Source: SABY01 sp964593705
GTDB lineage: Bacteria > Bacteroidota > Bacteroidia > Bacteroidales > 4484-276
DNA length: 64,000 nt
Direction of reading: 5' to 3'
Assembly (NCBI GenBank): GCA_964593705.1
Contig: CAZQIV010000018.1
Span: 1 to 64,000, forward strand
In this document: positions 43,123-51,732 of the stretch, in pieces
Layout of the letters: every line of letters starts with the position of its first letter
Numbering within the stretch: position 1 is the first letter of the stretch
Translations under genes and position numbers: made by a program
The notes under the pieces: generated by a model
What the model was told of the DNA's origin: nothing
Seen by the model: only the letters and a program-made list of their open reading frames with translations
Database searches by the model: none

Positions 43123-45033
43123 ATGCAAAAAGGACAAATCAACGTACAAACGGAGAATATTTTTCCGATTATTAAAAAATTCCTCTATTCAGATCATGAA
43201 ATTTTTCTTCGTGAGCTGATCTCCAACGCTGTGGATGCTACACAAAAACTCAAAACCCTTGCCAGCACCGGAATATTTAAGGATGAACTGGGCGATCTTA
43301 CCATTCATGTTGAAGTAAATAAGAAAAAGGGAACACTAACCATCAAAGACCGCGGCATAGGGATGACCAGCGAAGAAGTAGATAAATACATCAACCAGAT
43401 TGCTTTTTCGAGTGCCGAAGAATTTGTGAAAAAATTTAAAACCAAAACAGAAGCTGAGCAAAATGCCATTATTGGACACTTTGGCCTTGGTTTTTACTCT
43501 TCGTTTATGGTTTCTGATATGGTTGAAGTTATCACTAAAACCTACAAAAAAGGTGGCCCCACAAAACCTGTAAAATGGTCGTGCGATGGTAGTCCTAACT
43601 ACACCTTAGAAGAAACCGTTAAAACAGATCGGGGAACAGAAATTATTCTGCACATTTTAAAAGAAGAAGAAGAATTTCTTGAAGATGGTAAAATTAAGGA
43701 ATTGCTTAACAAATATTGCCGCTTCCTGCCTGTCCCGATTCAATTCGGTATGAAATCAGAAAGCGTAAAGGTTGAAGGTGAAAAAGATAAAGATGGCAAT
43801 GATAAATATACCAGCATCGAGAAGCCAAATATTATCAACAACACCAGTCCTTTATGGAAAAGCAAGCCTGCCGACCTAAAGGATGAAGATTACAAAGCTT
43901 TTTATCGCGAACTCTATCCGATGAATTTCGAAGAACCATTGTTCCACATCCACCTAAATGTTGATTACCCTTTCAACCTTACAGGAATTTTGTATTTCCC
44001 TAAGGTGAAGAAAAACCTGGAAGTTCAACGCGATAAAATTCAACTTTACTCCAACCAGGTTTTTGTTACAAATTCTGTGGAAGGGATTGTTCCCGATTTC
44101 CTAACCCTGCTACATGGTGTGCTCGATTCTCCTGACATTCCACTAAACGTTTCAAGGAGTTACCTTCAAAGCGACAGGCGTGTTAAACAGATTTCGAACC
44201 ACATTATGAAAAAAGTGGCCGACAAGCTGGAAGATATATTTAAAAATGACCGTGAACAGTTCGAGAAAAAATGGGACGATATTAAAGTGTTCATCGAATA
44301 TGGAATGATTTCGGAAGAGAAATTCTATGAGCGTGGCAAAAAATTCTCACTCCTTAAAAATACAGAAAGCAAATATTTTACTTTGGATGAATACAACGAC
44401 AAGGTAAAACAAAATCAAGAAGATAAAGACAAGAAAGTAATTTATCTTTATTCGACAGATAAAGACGAACAATACAGCTACATTGAGGCAGCCACCCTGA
44501 AAGGTTACGATGTTTTATTAATGGATGGGGTTTTGGACAACCATTTTATAAATACCCTGGAACAGAAATTCGAAAACACATCCTTCGCCCGTGTTGATGC
44601 CGATACCATCGACAACCTTATCAAGAAAAACGATGATAAACTACCTTCGAAGCTCGATGATAAACAAAAGGAAAAAATTAAACCATTGTTCGAAGAAGCA
44701 GTTGACAAATCAATGTTCACCATAATGTTTGACAATCTTAGCGAAACCGATCTCCCAATCCTGATTACTCAACCCGAATTTATGCGCCGGATGAAAGATA
44801 TGTCGGCCGTTGGTGGTGGCGGTGGAATGATGGGCATGGGTAACTTCCCCGACAGTTATAATCTTGTTGTAAACGCGAACCATCCGCTCGTTTACAATTT
44901 AATAAACGATGAAAAGACTGACGAAAATAAAAATCTTGTTAAACAATTGACTGATTTGGCACTTCTTTCGCAAAACCTGCTCAAAGGAAAAGACCTCACT
45001 GCATTTATCAAACGCAGTATTGACATTTTGTAA
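43123..45033 (+). CDS. htpG: molecular chaperone HtpG (Hsp90)
   Basis: A 636-residue bacterial Hsp90, a cytoplasmic ATP-dependent chaperone dimer. The N-terminal GHKL ATPase motifs are intact: FLRELISNAVDA (Asn of box N), IKDRGIGM (G1), and GHFGLGFYSSFMV (G2 lid). The middle domain has NLEVQRDKIQLYSNQVFV and SRSYLQSDRRVKQI with the catalytic-loop Arg. The C-terminal domain has the family's NANHPLV. ATG 43123 is used rather than the TTG nine bases upstream, because MQKGQINVQTENIF matches the normal start. No CIRCE element is visible upstream. A terminator follows. Confidence 0.97.
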   Translation: MQKGQINVQTENIFPIIKKFLYSDHEIFLRELISNAVDATQKLKTLASTGIFKDELGDLTIHVEVNKKKGTLTIKDRGIGMTSEEVDKYINQIAFSSAEEFVKKFKTKTEAEQNAIIGHFGLGFYSSFMVSDMVEVITKTYKKGGPTKPVKWSCDGSPNYTLEETVKTDRGTEIILHILKEEEEFLEDGKIKELLNKYCRFLPVPIQFGMKSESVKVEGEKDKDGNDKYTSIEKPNIINNTSPLWKSKPADLKDEDYKAFYRELYPMNFEEPLFHIHLNVDYPFNLTGILYFPKVKKNLEVQRDKIQLYSNQVFVTNSVEGIVPDFLTLLHGVLDSPDIPLNVSRSYLQSDRRVKQISNHIMKKVADKLEDIFKNDREQFEKKWDDIKVFIEYGMISEEKFYERGKKFSLLKNTESKYFTLDEYNDKVKQNQEDKDKKVIYLYSTDKDEQYSYIEAATLKGYDVLLMDGVLDNHFINTLEQKFENTSFARVDADTIDNLIKKNDDKLPSKLDDKQKEKIKPLFEEAVDKSMFTIMFDNLSETDLPILITQPEFMRRMKDMSAVGGGGGMMGMGNFPDSYNLVVNANHPLVYNLINDEKTDENKNLVKQLTDLALLSQNLLKGKDLTAFIKRSIDIL

Positions 45034-45061
45034 TGATCACTATTAAATAAAAATGAAATCG

Positions 45062-45103
45062 AGGCGTTGTTTGTTCTGATAACAATCAACGCCTTTATTT
45101 TTT
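45062..45103 (+). terminator. rho-independent terminator of htpG
   Basis: AGGCGTTG (45062-45069) pairs with CAACGCCT (45087-45094), with TTGTT/AACAA continuing inside, followed by a T-rich tract. Confidence 0.8.
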
Positions 45104-45135
45104 AAATATAAACTATTGCGAAAAGCTATCGATAA

Positions 45136-45600
45136 ATGTTTTACCCACCCCAGGAAATAACCACCGAATACATATCAGAGCATGATCTTAGTGATATTAA
45201 ACAAGCCATTCTTAATGCCGAACTCGATACCTCAGTCGAAATCAGAGTACACATTGAGGAAACTTGCCCGGGGGATGTAATGCATCGTGCTTCGGATGTT
45301 TTCCTCGAATTGGGCATGCACAAAACCGTAAAGAGAAATGCTGTACTGTTTTACCTCGCCCTGAAGAATCGTAAATTTGCTGCTATCCCCGACTATGGAA
45401 TTCTTGAAAAAGATACTGAACGGTTTTGGGATACCCTCAAAATGGAAATGTTGGATTTCTTTCGGGAAAATGAGTTTTCAAATGGCTTGATACATGGTAT
45501 TGGCCGCACCGGCGAATACCTGCGCAGTGTATTTCCTTTTGACAAGACCATTACCAATGAACTTCCTGATGAAATTTCCTTTGGTAATAATGCTACATAG
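45136..45600 (+). CDS. TPM-domain protein
   Basis: A 154-residue protein made essentially of one TPM domain (about residues 15-135), as found in YgcG and Psb32-type proteins. The features are an early SVEIRVHIEE strand, ASDVFLELGMHKT, VLFYLALKNRKFAAIPDYGI and a helix with FSNGLIHGI near the end. Bacteroidota homologues are often near lemA or other TPM genes; here it stands alone after htpG. It lacks a signal peptide and membrane helix, so it is probably cytoplasmic or peripheral. Its biochemical role is unclear. Confidence 0.8.
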   Translation: MFYPPQEITTEYISEHDLSDIKQAILNAELDTSVEIRVHIEETCPGDVMHRASDVFLELGMHKTVKRNAVLFYLALKNRKFAAIPDYGILEKDTERFWDTLKMEMLDFFRENEFSNGLIHGIGRTGEYLRSVFPFDKTITNELPDEISFGNNAT

Positions 45601-45631
45601 AGATCATCTTTTGAGTAATTTTTCCCGCAGA

Positions 45632-45674
45632 TTTCGCTGATTAGCGCAGATAAAATTTGCGCTAATCAGCGAAA
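45632..45674. repeat. 17-bp perfect hairpin
   Basis: TTTCGCTGATTAGCGCA (45632-45648) is exactly complementary to TGCGCTAATCAGCGAAA (45658-45674) with a 9-base loop. It lies 31 bases after the TPM gene and could act as a transcript-end stabiliser or be a REP-like element. There is no T tract. Around it, 45601-46082 holds no convincing gene. Confidence 0.75.
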
Positions 45675-45796
45675 CCAGCCTTGATCGCCTCGCTGTAGCT
45701 CCGGTGAAGCGGGTCGGCAGGCAAGTCTTCGGGAGGATTTTTTTTAGATTATTGAAAAATAACGACTTTATGAACGGACACTACTTAGTGCGTGTC

Positions 45797-45900
45797 CATA
45801 AAGTCGGCTATTTTTTGATTTTGCCAGCGCAACCCCTTAATCCCCCGCCTAGCCGGCGAGGCTGGCCTAAAGGGGAAATCCCTCGCTACCAGTGCGTTGG
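45797..45900. repeat. 104-bp dispersed repeat, copy B
   Basis: Copy of 16976-17079. Its left end is part of a palindrome: GACTTTATG plus GGACAC (about 45763-45780) pairs with GTGTCC plus ATAAAGTC (45792-45805). This suggests the repeat has a defined, hairpin-forming boundary on this side. Confidence 0.8.
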
Positions 45901-46082
45901 ATGGTTCTTCCGCCAACTGGCGGAGAGTTAGAGGGGTGTGTAGTGGATGGCGAGTTTATTGACGAACTCTACTTAAATTAAAAACTTATCTTTTTTGGTG
46001 AATTTTCACATCAAAACACAAATTGAGCTTTATCATCATAAAAATAATTATACATTAGCCCAAAATTTTAAACATATTAACT

Positions 46083-46475
46083 ATGAGTGCATTTAACAAA
46101 GTTAAAGAATATCTATTGGAGCTTGAATACAACATCCTCTCCGAGGATATCAAAGAAGAACTTTTTGTTGTTGAAAAAGAAGACTCCGGGATTAGTAATC
46201 TGATCATCGATTGCGAAGAACCAATTTTAATTATCGAATACCCGCTCTTTAAAATTAAAAAAGGTAATGAGGAGCTTTACATCGAATTGCTCAGAAAAAA
46301 CAGGGACATCATTCATGGGGCTTTTGCTCTTTCCGATGACAACACCCTTATTTTCCGCGACACACTCCAACTCGAAAATCTCGACCTGAACGAGTTAGAC
46401 GGCTCACTGGAATCGTTAGAAATGCTGTTGGCCGAGTATGGCAACAGAATTATTGAAATATCAAAAATGCAATAA
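46083..46475 (+). CDS. YbjN-like / type III chaperone-fold protein
   Basis: A 130-residue acidic protein with the alternating helix/strand pattern of the YbjN (Tir-chaperone-like) fold: helix FNKVKEYLLELEY, strands LFVVEKED, ILIIEYPLFKI, then IHGAFALSDDNTLIFRDTL and a C-terminal helix (SLESLEMLLAEYG). It starts the pspA operon with only two bases before pspA. In E. coli the corresponding position upstream of the PspA paralogue yjfJ is occupied by yjfI (DUF2170), so it may play the same part. The role is probably a small scaffold or chaperone for the operon's partners; this is inference. Confidence 0.7.
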   Translation: MSAFNKVKEYLLELEYNILSEDIKEELFVVEKEDSGISNLIIDCEEPILIIEYPLFKIKKGNEELYIELLRKNRDIIHGAFALSDDNTLIFRDTLQLENLDLNELDGSLESLEMLLAEYGNRIIEISKMQ

Positions 46476-46477
46476 CC

Positions 46478-47185
46478 ATGGGACTATTTAACAGAATATT
46501 TAAAGTTGGGCAATCGGAAGCCCATGCAATTGTTGATAAACTTGAAAATCCGATAAAACTAACCGAACAGGGAATTCGCGACCTGAAAACTGACCTTGAA
46601 AAAAGTATGGTGGCCATTGCCGAAGTAAAGGCTGTTGCAATTAGAACCAAGCGCGAACTTTCAGAGCATGAAAACAGGGTTGTATCTTATGAAAATAAAG
46701 CCATTCAATTACTAAAAGGTGCTGAAACAGGAAGGATTAATCCTGCAGAAGCCGACCGCCTTGCTTCTGAAGCTCTCTCAAGAAAACAAGAAGCTCAAAA
46801 TGCTGCCGATACTGCCAAAACTCAATACCAGCAACTTCAAAATCAAATTGGGCAACTGGGTGGTAATGTTGACAAACTCAAGTCGAATATTGCCAAATAC
46901 GAAAATGAGCTGAAAATGCTTAAAGCAAGATATCGCGTGAGCAATGCCACTCAAAAGCTCAATAAATCGCTGGCTAACGTTGATAGTAATGGGACCATTT
47001 CGATGCTCGAAAAAATGAAGGATAAAGTTGCCCAGCAAGAATCGCTGGCCGAAGCCTATGGCGAAATGGCAGGCGAAAATACAAGCATTGATGATGAGAT
47101 TGATAAAGCATTGCTGGATGCTCCTGCCACAGCAGCAGGTGGCGAACTGGCTGCCCTCAAAGAACGACTTCAATTGAAAGGATAA
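46478..47185 (+). CDS. PspA/IM30 family protein
   Basis: A 235-residue, mostly helical and coiled-coil protein of the PspA/IM30 (bacterial ESCRT-III) family. It begins MGLFNRIFKVGQSEAHAIV with the amphipathic first helix, then LENPIKLTEQGIRDLKTDLEKS, a long hairpin of helices, and a terminal helix containing LAALKERL. Such proteins assemble on damaged inner membranes and limit ion leakage. It is spaced two bases after the YbjN-like gene and three before the DUF4178 gene, making a tight unit. No PspF-type regulator is nearby, so control is probably different from E. coli psp. Confidence 0.9.
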   Translation: MGLFNRIFKVGQSEAHAIVDKLENPIKLTEQGIRDLKTDLEKSMVAIAEVKAVAIRTKRELSEHENRVVSYENKAIQLLKGAETGRINPAEADRLASEALSRKQEAQNAADTAKTQYQQLQNQIGQLGGNVDKLKSNIAKYENELKMLKARYRVSNATQKLNKSLANVDSNGTISMLEKMKDKVAQQESLAEAYGEMAGENTSIDDEIDKALLDAPATAAGGELAALKERLQLKG

Positions 47186-47188
47186 ATT

Positions 47189-47728
47189 ATGAAGTTTAAC
47201 TTCTTTAAAAAGAAAAAAGAACCCGACTACGATCCGCTAAATATAAGAGTTACCGATCTCAAGTTGGGTTTCATATTTGATTACGATCTAAAGTCGTGGG
47301 AAGTGGTAGAAGAATACACCTACGACTGGGGCGACAATTACTTTAGCAAGGAATATAAAATCTCGACAGGTGCCGACATTTATTTTCTGAGCGTTGACGA
47401 AGACGACATCCTTGAACTTACTTTGCAGAAGAAAATCAAGCTATCATCCATCGATGGTGATATAGAGGGGGAGATTATCAATAAAAAAATCCCACCAAAA
47501 AAGGTAATTTACAAGGGCGTTGATTACTATCGCGACAGTGAATCGCCGGGATATTTCAAAGAAGAAAACTCAGACAAGGACTGGATCGAATTTATTAACT
47601 GGTCGTACTACAACGAGGAAGAAGACCGTGTGCTTACTATCGAACAGTGGGACGACCGCGAATTTGAGGCCTCTTATGGTAAAGTAATTAAAGAGTATGA
47701 GATTAGCGGCATAACGCCATCAGCATAA
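47189..47728 (+). CDS. DUF4178 domain protein
   Basis: A 179-residue soluble protein with a basic start (MKFNFFKKKKEPDYDP) and one DUF4178-like domain (about residues 15-175) rich in Tyr, Asp and Glu; the LKLGFIFDYDLKSWEVVEEY segment and the closing VLTIEQWDDREFEASYGK are typical. The function is unknown, but the domain repeatedly occurs beside PspA, DUF350 and polyamine genes, and is comparable to DUF2491 (YjfK) in E. coli. It starts three bases after pspA. Confidence 0.75.
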   Translation: MKFNFFKKKKEPDYDPLNIRVTDLKLGFIFDYDLKSWEVVEEYTYDWGDNYFSKEYKISTGADIYFLSVDEDDILELTLQKKIKLSSIDGDIEGEIINKKIPPKKVIYKGVDYYRDSESPGYFKEENSDKDWIEFINWSYYNEEEDRVLTIEQWDDREFEASYGKVIKEYEISGITPSA

Positions 47729-47818
47729 AACGCATTTAATCACACAAACGCAATACGCAAGCCTGGTCATTGACAAGCAATGAATTTCAACTATATAAAA
47801 TTATCAAAATCTAATGCA

Positions 47819-48580
47819 ATGAAAAAACTGACACATAATTTTTCAATCAAAACCGCAGTACTTTTTTCTTTTATTGCGATGCTATTTGGGGCATGCAGCA
47901 GTGGAGGAGGATACACCGAAGAAGGCCTCGATACTGTAATTAAATCATATCGCGAAACCCCTGATTTAACAATCATACTTTACGACCAAAATTATGAAAG
48001 TGGCCGGTATCAGCACCAATACCAGGTTTTAATACCCCTGGCCGATTCAACTTTGGATTCGAAAGTAACCCCATTTTACCCGGTTTCCGATAAATATTTT
48101 AATGCCAACATCGATAACCTCGGGATGGAGCTGGCCAATAAAAAGGATGGCGTAATATCAAAAACTGTAGCTCCGGCAGGTTATTCACAATATGTGGGCA
48201 ATCCTAAATATGGCCGTTGGACAGAACGTAGTGGTGGCTCGTTTTGGGAGTTTTACGGGAAATTCGCTTTTATGAACTCCATGTTCCACATGGTTTCTTC
48301 TCCTGCACGATATGGCTACTATAATGATTACCACAGAAATTATGCTCCATCGGGCAGAACTTATCGAGGCCCCAACAATTACTATGGCTCACAATCGTAC
48401 ATGAAAAGCAGTACCGGAAGAAACTCTTCGTGGAGCAAAAAACCAAGCACCTTTCGCAACGATGTACGCTCCAGGGTTCAACGAAGTTCTACTGCCTCAA
48501 AGTCGAAAATCAGCCGGACTTCAAGCCGAACTTCAAGCCGCACCAGCAGTCGATCAAGAGGTGGTGGCTCAGGGAAATAA
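47819..48580 (+). CDS. lipoprotein with basic Ser/Arg-rich tail
   Basis: A 253-residue predicted lipoprotein: residues 1-28 form a signal sequence ending in the lipobox LFGAC, with the lipidated Cys followed by SSGGGY. The central domain includes TIILYDQNYESGRYQHQYQV and AGYSQYVGNPKYGRW, then a Tyr/Gly-rich stretch and a tail of about 50 residues made largely of Ser and Arg (RTSSRTSSRTSSRSRGGGSG). The tail could bind an acidic partner such as RNA, polyphosphate or lipopolysaccharide. The frame opens at 47780, but ATG 47819 gives the proper signal peptide. Confidence 0.75.
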   Translation: MKKLTHNFSIKTAVLFSFIAMLFGACSSGGGYTEEGLDTVIKSYRETPDLTIILYDQNYESGRYQHQYQVLIPLADSTLDSKVTPFYPVSDKYFNANIDNLGMELANKKDGVISKTVAPAGYSQYVGNPKYGRWTERSGGSFWEFYGKFAFMNSMFHMVSSPARYGYYNDYHRNYAPSGRTYRGPNNYYGSQSYMKSSTGRNSSWSKKPSTFRNDVRSRVQRSSTASKSKISRTSSRTSSRTSSRSRGGGSGK

Positions 48581-48614
48581 AATCATTAAAGTTGTAACAT
48601 TATAAAATACAGAT

Positions 48615-49520
48615 ATGGAAGAATACATAACAAATACAAATCTGGCTTTGGCAATTGACACCATAATTTACATTGCTTCTGCCTTCATACTTTTCTTTGT
48701 TGGAAAAGTTGCTTATAATATTGCTTACAAAAATATTGATGTAAAAAGTGAGCTGGTAAAAAAAGACAACTTAGCCTTTGCACTTGCAAATGTTGGCTTT
48801 TACATTGGGCTTCTTCTCGCCATTGGCAGTGTAATTATTGGGCCATCGTATGGAATTTTGATTGATTTGATTGATATTTTCATCTTTGGAATTGTAGCAA
48901 TAATACTGCTTTTGTTTTCGGCATTTATTATGGATAAATTAATCCTGGCCAGTTTCAGTACCACAAAAGAAATTATTGATGATCAGAATCCCGGAACCGG
49001 CATTGTGGTTGCTGCTAACTTTATAGCATCAGGCTTAATTATTTCTGGCGCAATGATGGGTGAAGGTAAAAACTTCTTCCCCGAAATGACCGGAGGGTAC
49101 ATCTTTTCGGGAGTTATTAGTGCTTTGGTTTTTTGGATTACAGGGCAGTTGGTGATGGTTTTGGCAGCCTGGGTTTACAACCTGATAACACCATACAATA
49201 TACACGAACACATCGAAAAAGACAATGTTGCCGTTGGAATTGGTTTTGCAGGAGCCTTGATTGCGATGGCAATTTTAATCAACAATGCAACAACCGGCGA
49301 CTTTGTGAGCTGGCAGGCTAACTTTACCAATGTTGGTATTGAGGTTGTGATTGGATTTATTTTCCTTCCCGTGGTAAGATTCATTGCTGATAAAATTCTT
49401 CTGCCCGGTGAAAGGCTTACTGATGAAATCATCAATCAGGAAACACCAAATATTGGAGCGGCCATTATCGAAGCATTTGCCTACATTGGAGGCGCAATTT
49501 TAATTACCTGGTGCCTTTAG
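48615..49520 (+). CDS. DUF350 integral membrane protein (tandem duplication)
   Basis: A 301-residue inner-membrane protein with about eight helices arranged as two DUF350 units. The first contains NLAFALANVGFYIGLLLAIGSVI and the second NVAVGIGFAGALIAMAILI; each has the same helix-turn-small-residue pattern. DUF350 proteins (E. coli YjfL family) often accompany PspA paralogues. A channel or membrane-sensor role is likely but unproven. It starts 34 bases after the lipoprotein and ends 16 before the spermidine-synthase-like gene. Confidence 0.85.
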   Translation: MEEYITNTNLALAIDTIIYIASAFILFFVGKVAYNIAYKNIDVKSELVKKDNLAFALANVGFYIGLLLAIGSVIIGPSYGILIDLIDIFIFGIVAIILLLFSAFIMDKLILASFSTTKEIIDDQNPGTGIVVAANFIASGLIISGAMMGEGKNFFPEMTGGYIFSGVISALVFWITGQLVMVLAAWVYNLITPYNIHEHIEKDNVAVGIGFAGALIAMAILINNATTGDFVSWQANFTNVGIEVVIGFIFLPVVRFIADKILLPGERLTDEIINQETPNIGAAIIEAFAYIGGAILITWCL

Positions 49521-49536
49521 TCAATCTTAATATTTC

Positions 49537-51081
49537 TTGAAAAATAAAGCTTTCATACTTAAATTAGCCCTGTTTGCCACAGGGCTTTCAGGTATTGTTG
49601 CAGAGTACATTTTAGCTACCCTCGCCAGTTATTTCCTTGGCGATTCCATTGTTCAGTGGGCACTCATCATTTCGTTGATGCTATTTTTTATGGGTGTGGG
49701 TAGCCGCATCACAAAATACATCCACAAAAATATTTTCACCCTGTTTATCGCTACAGAATTTACCCTTTCACTTTTTGTAGCATTTTCAGCCTTGCTTGCC
49801 TATTCAACCGCAGCTTTCAGTATTTATGCCGGAGCCATGATTTATTTTATGTCGATGGTTACCGGGCTACTTATTGGAATGGAGCTACCGCTTGCTGTGA
49901 GGCTCAACGAAAATTTTGAAGAATTGCGGGTAAACATTTCAAGTATTCTTGAAAAAGATTATTACGGAAGCCTGCTGGGAGGACTGTTTTTCGCTTTTGT
50001 TGGCCTCCCCTTTCTTGGCCTCACTTACACACCTTTTCTGCTTGGACTTGTAAATCTTGCGGTTGCCATTGCCATGCTCAATTATTTTCCAACTATTCTG
50101 AAAAGGAAAAACAGAATCCGGCTAAATTTCATTGCAACATTTGTGTTTTTTATTATTCTTTCAGGCGCTTATAATGCTAAAGATATTATCTTTTTTGGCG
50201 AGCAAAATAAATACAAAGACAAAATTATCTATTCGGAGCAAAGCCGCTACCAAAAAATTGTAATCACCGAATGGCGGGGAGATTACTGGCTCTACCTGAA
50301 CAGCAATTTACAACTCTCAACTTACGATGAAGCGCTGTACCACGAAGTGCTTGTTCATCCGGCAATGTCATTAAGCAAAACACCCCATGAAGTATTGATA
50401 CTTGGTGGAGGTGATGGCTGCGCTGCCCGTGAAGTTTTAAAATATCAAGAAGTTAAAAACATAACATTGGTGGATCTGGATCCTACAATGACAGGACTGG
50501 CCAAAACTCATCCTGTGCTACTCAAGGCCAACGATAGCTCATTTTATAATCAGAAGCTGGAAATAATAAATCGAGATGGCTACAAATTCATTGAAGAAAC
50601 CAACAAGCTTTTCGATCTGATCATTATCGATCTACCCGATCCTCGCAATGTTGAGTTATCAAGATTGTATTCACAAGAATTTTACACACTTTGCAGGCGG
50701 CATCTTCGTCCAAACGGTATTTTGATAACACAGGCCGGCAGCCCGTATTATGCTGCTGAAAGTTTTGAGTGTATCCTGAAAACCATCGAAGCGGCAAGGT
50801 TTTCAGCCATTCCCTTACACAATCAAATCCTTACCATGGGCGAATGGGGCTGGGTGCTTGGCGTAAATGCCAATGTACCGGATAGTGAAATTATTAATAT
50901 GCTTGAAAACGCTGATTTTAATAAAATCGAAACCAAATGGTTGAATAAAGAGGCCATAGGATTGATTACTTCTTTTGGGAAAAATTTCTTTATTGATAAA
51001 AATGATTCGATCAAAATAAATAAAATCCACGATCCGGTTTTATACCACTATTTTTTAAAAGGTTCGTGGGATTTGTATTAA
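49537..51081 (+). CDS. membrane-anchored polyamine aminopropyltransferase (spermidine synthase-like)
   Basis: A 514-residue protein with about six or seven N-terminal membrane helices (residues 5-215) and a cytoplasmic spermidine-synthase domain. The domain has the decarboxy-SAM binding motif LILGGGDGCAAREVLKY, the following VDLDPTM and the catalytic-region IIDLPDPRN. These transfer an aminopropyl group from decarboxylated SAM to an amine. No ATG fits the conserved membrane start; the TTG at 49537 gives KNKAFILKLALFATGLSGIVAEY, as in relatives. The SpeD gene that would make decarboxylated SAM is downstream at 51729, separated by repeats. The acceptor may be a polyamine or an undetermined amine. 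Confidence 0.88.
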   Translation: MKNKAFILKLALFATGLSGIVAEYILATLASYFLGDSIVQWALIISLMLFFMGVGSRITKYIHKNIFTLFIATEFTLSLFVAFSALLAYSTAAFSIYAGAMIYFMSMVTGLLIGMELPLAVRLNENFEELRVNISSILEKDYYGSLLGGLFFAFVGLPFLGLTYTPFLLGLVNLAVAIAMLNYFPTILKRKNRIRLNFIATFVFFIILSGAYNAKDIIFFGEQNKYKDKIIYSEQSRYQKIVITEWRGDYWLYLNSNLQLSTYDEALYHEVLVHPAMSLSKTPHEVLILGGGDGCAAREVLKYQEVKNITLVDLDPTMTGLAKTHPVLLKANDSSFYNQKLEIINRDGYKFIEETNKLFDLIIIDLPDPRNVELSRLYSQEFYTLCRRHLRPNGILITQAGSPYYAAESFECILKTIEAARFSAIPLHNQILTMGEWGWVLGVNANVPDSEIINMLENADFNKIETKWLNKEAIGLITSFGKNFFIDKNDSIKINKIHDPVLYHYFLKGSWDLY

Positions 51082-51115
51082 ACATGGAAAAATGATTGAA
51101 TGATTGAATGATTAA

Positions 51116-51222
51116 ATGAATGAAACAAAAGAATGTTGAGCAAGGCGAAATCCCGCCTTTGCGGGAAGCGTAGTAGCCTGCCCCGACCCTTCGGGGAAAT
51201 CCCGCCCCTGCGGGAACTGAAA
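51116..51222. repeat. 107-bp direct repeat, first copy
   Basis: Identical to 51314-51420, as far as I can read, at a 198-base offset. Contains two hairpins: GAAATCCCGCC..GGGAAGC and CCCCGACCCTTCGGGG, then CCCGCCCCTGCGGG. The surrounding gap (51082-51627) also has short ATGATTGA repeats and the TCCGAAGGA/TTCGGA motif. No convincing gene lies between the aminopropyltransferase stop and 51628. Confidence 0.85.
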
Positions 51223-51313
51223 CTACTGAATGATTGAATGACTGAAACAAGGATTGATGGAGGGGTCTTAGAATCTTTGGAGACCTCAGAGTCCTTAAAG
51301 GATGGAGAGATGA

Positions 51314-51420
51314 ATGAATGAAACAAAAGAATGTTGAGCAAGGCGAAATCCCGCCTTTGCGGGAAGCGTAGTAGCCTGCCCCGACCCTTCGGGGAAATCC
51401 CGCCCCTGCGGGAACTGAAA
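51314..51420. repeat. 107-bp direct repeat, second copy
   Basis: Second copy of the 51116-51222 unit, same orientation. The unit begins ATGAATGAAACAAAAGAATG and ends GCGGGAACTGAAA. Two identical copies so close together could recombine and delete the 198 bases between them. Confidence 0.85.
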
Positions 51421-51578
51421 AGAAAAATTATCCGAAGGATGCTTATGAAGAAACAAGTTTCGGATGCGACCATGTAAAAGTTCAGTAAAGACAAGGCATG
51501 CCTTGTCTCCGGGCAACTAAACCTCGAAACGTCCGAAGGACTTTCGAGCGTTTAGGGAATAAGGAGTAAAATTCCAAC

Positions 51579-51609
51579 TTTTCAGGAATTGAAATTTTTG
51601 ATAACTTTG
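51579..51609 (+). promoter_or_regulatory. candidate promoter for the speD-channel operon
   Basis: TAACTTTG (51602-51609) fits the Bacteroidota -7 consensus TAnnTTTG, with a T-rich TTTTC (51579-51583) 18 bases upstream in place of the -33 TTTG. The start codon of the 34-residue ORF is 19 bases further on, leaving a very short leader. Confidence 0.45.
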
Positions 51610-51627
51610 TGAAAATATAAATACACC

Positions 51628-51732
51628 ATGACACTTAATTTGAATATTGACATCCATCAAATTATCGGCTTAATCAATCAGCTACCTGATCATGATAAAT
51701 TGCTAATAAAAAATGAAATAAATAAAACATGA
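51628..51732 (+). CDS. 34-residue ORF overlapping speD
   Basis: ATG 51628 to TGA 51730-51732 encodes a 34-residue peptide, MTLNLNIDIHQIIGLINQLP followed by a polar end. Its stop overlaps the speD start in ATGA, so the two should be translationally coupled. The peptide resembles the short N-terminal helix pattern (NIDFxxLxxLIxQLP) seen in many small Bacteroidota antitoxin-like or DUF2281-like proteins, but is too short for certainty. It could be a regulatory leader peptide for speD. Confidence 0.45.
   Translation: MTLNLNIDIHQIIGLINQLPDHDKLLIKNEINKT

Noticed and set aside
45704..45931. 75-codon plus-strand ORF
   Set aside because: It is formed by the dispersed 104-bp repeat and its flanking palindromes; its translation shows no protein-like pattern.
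51011..51516. Minus-strand ORFs over the 107-bp repeats
   Set aside because: Their translations repeat the same Arg/Gly-rich stretch twice, reflecting the DNA repeat and not a gene.
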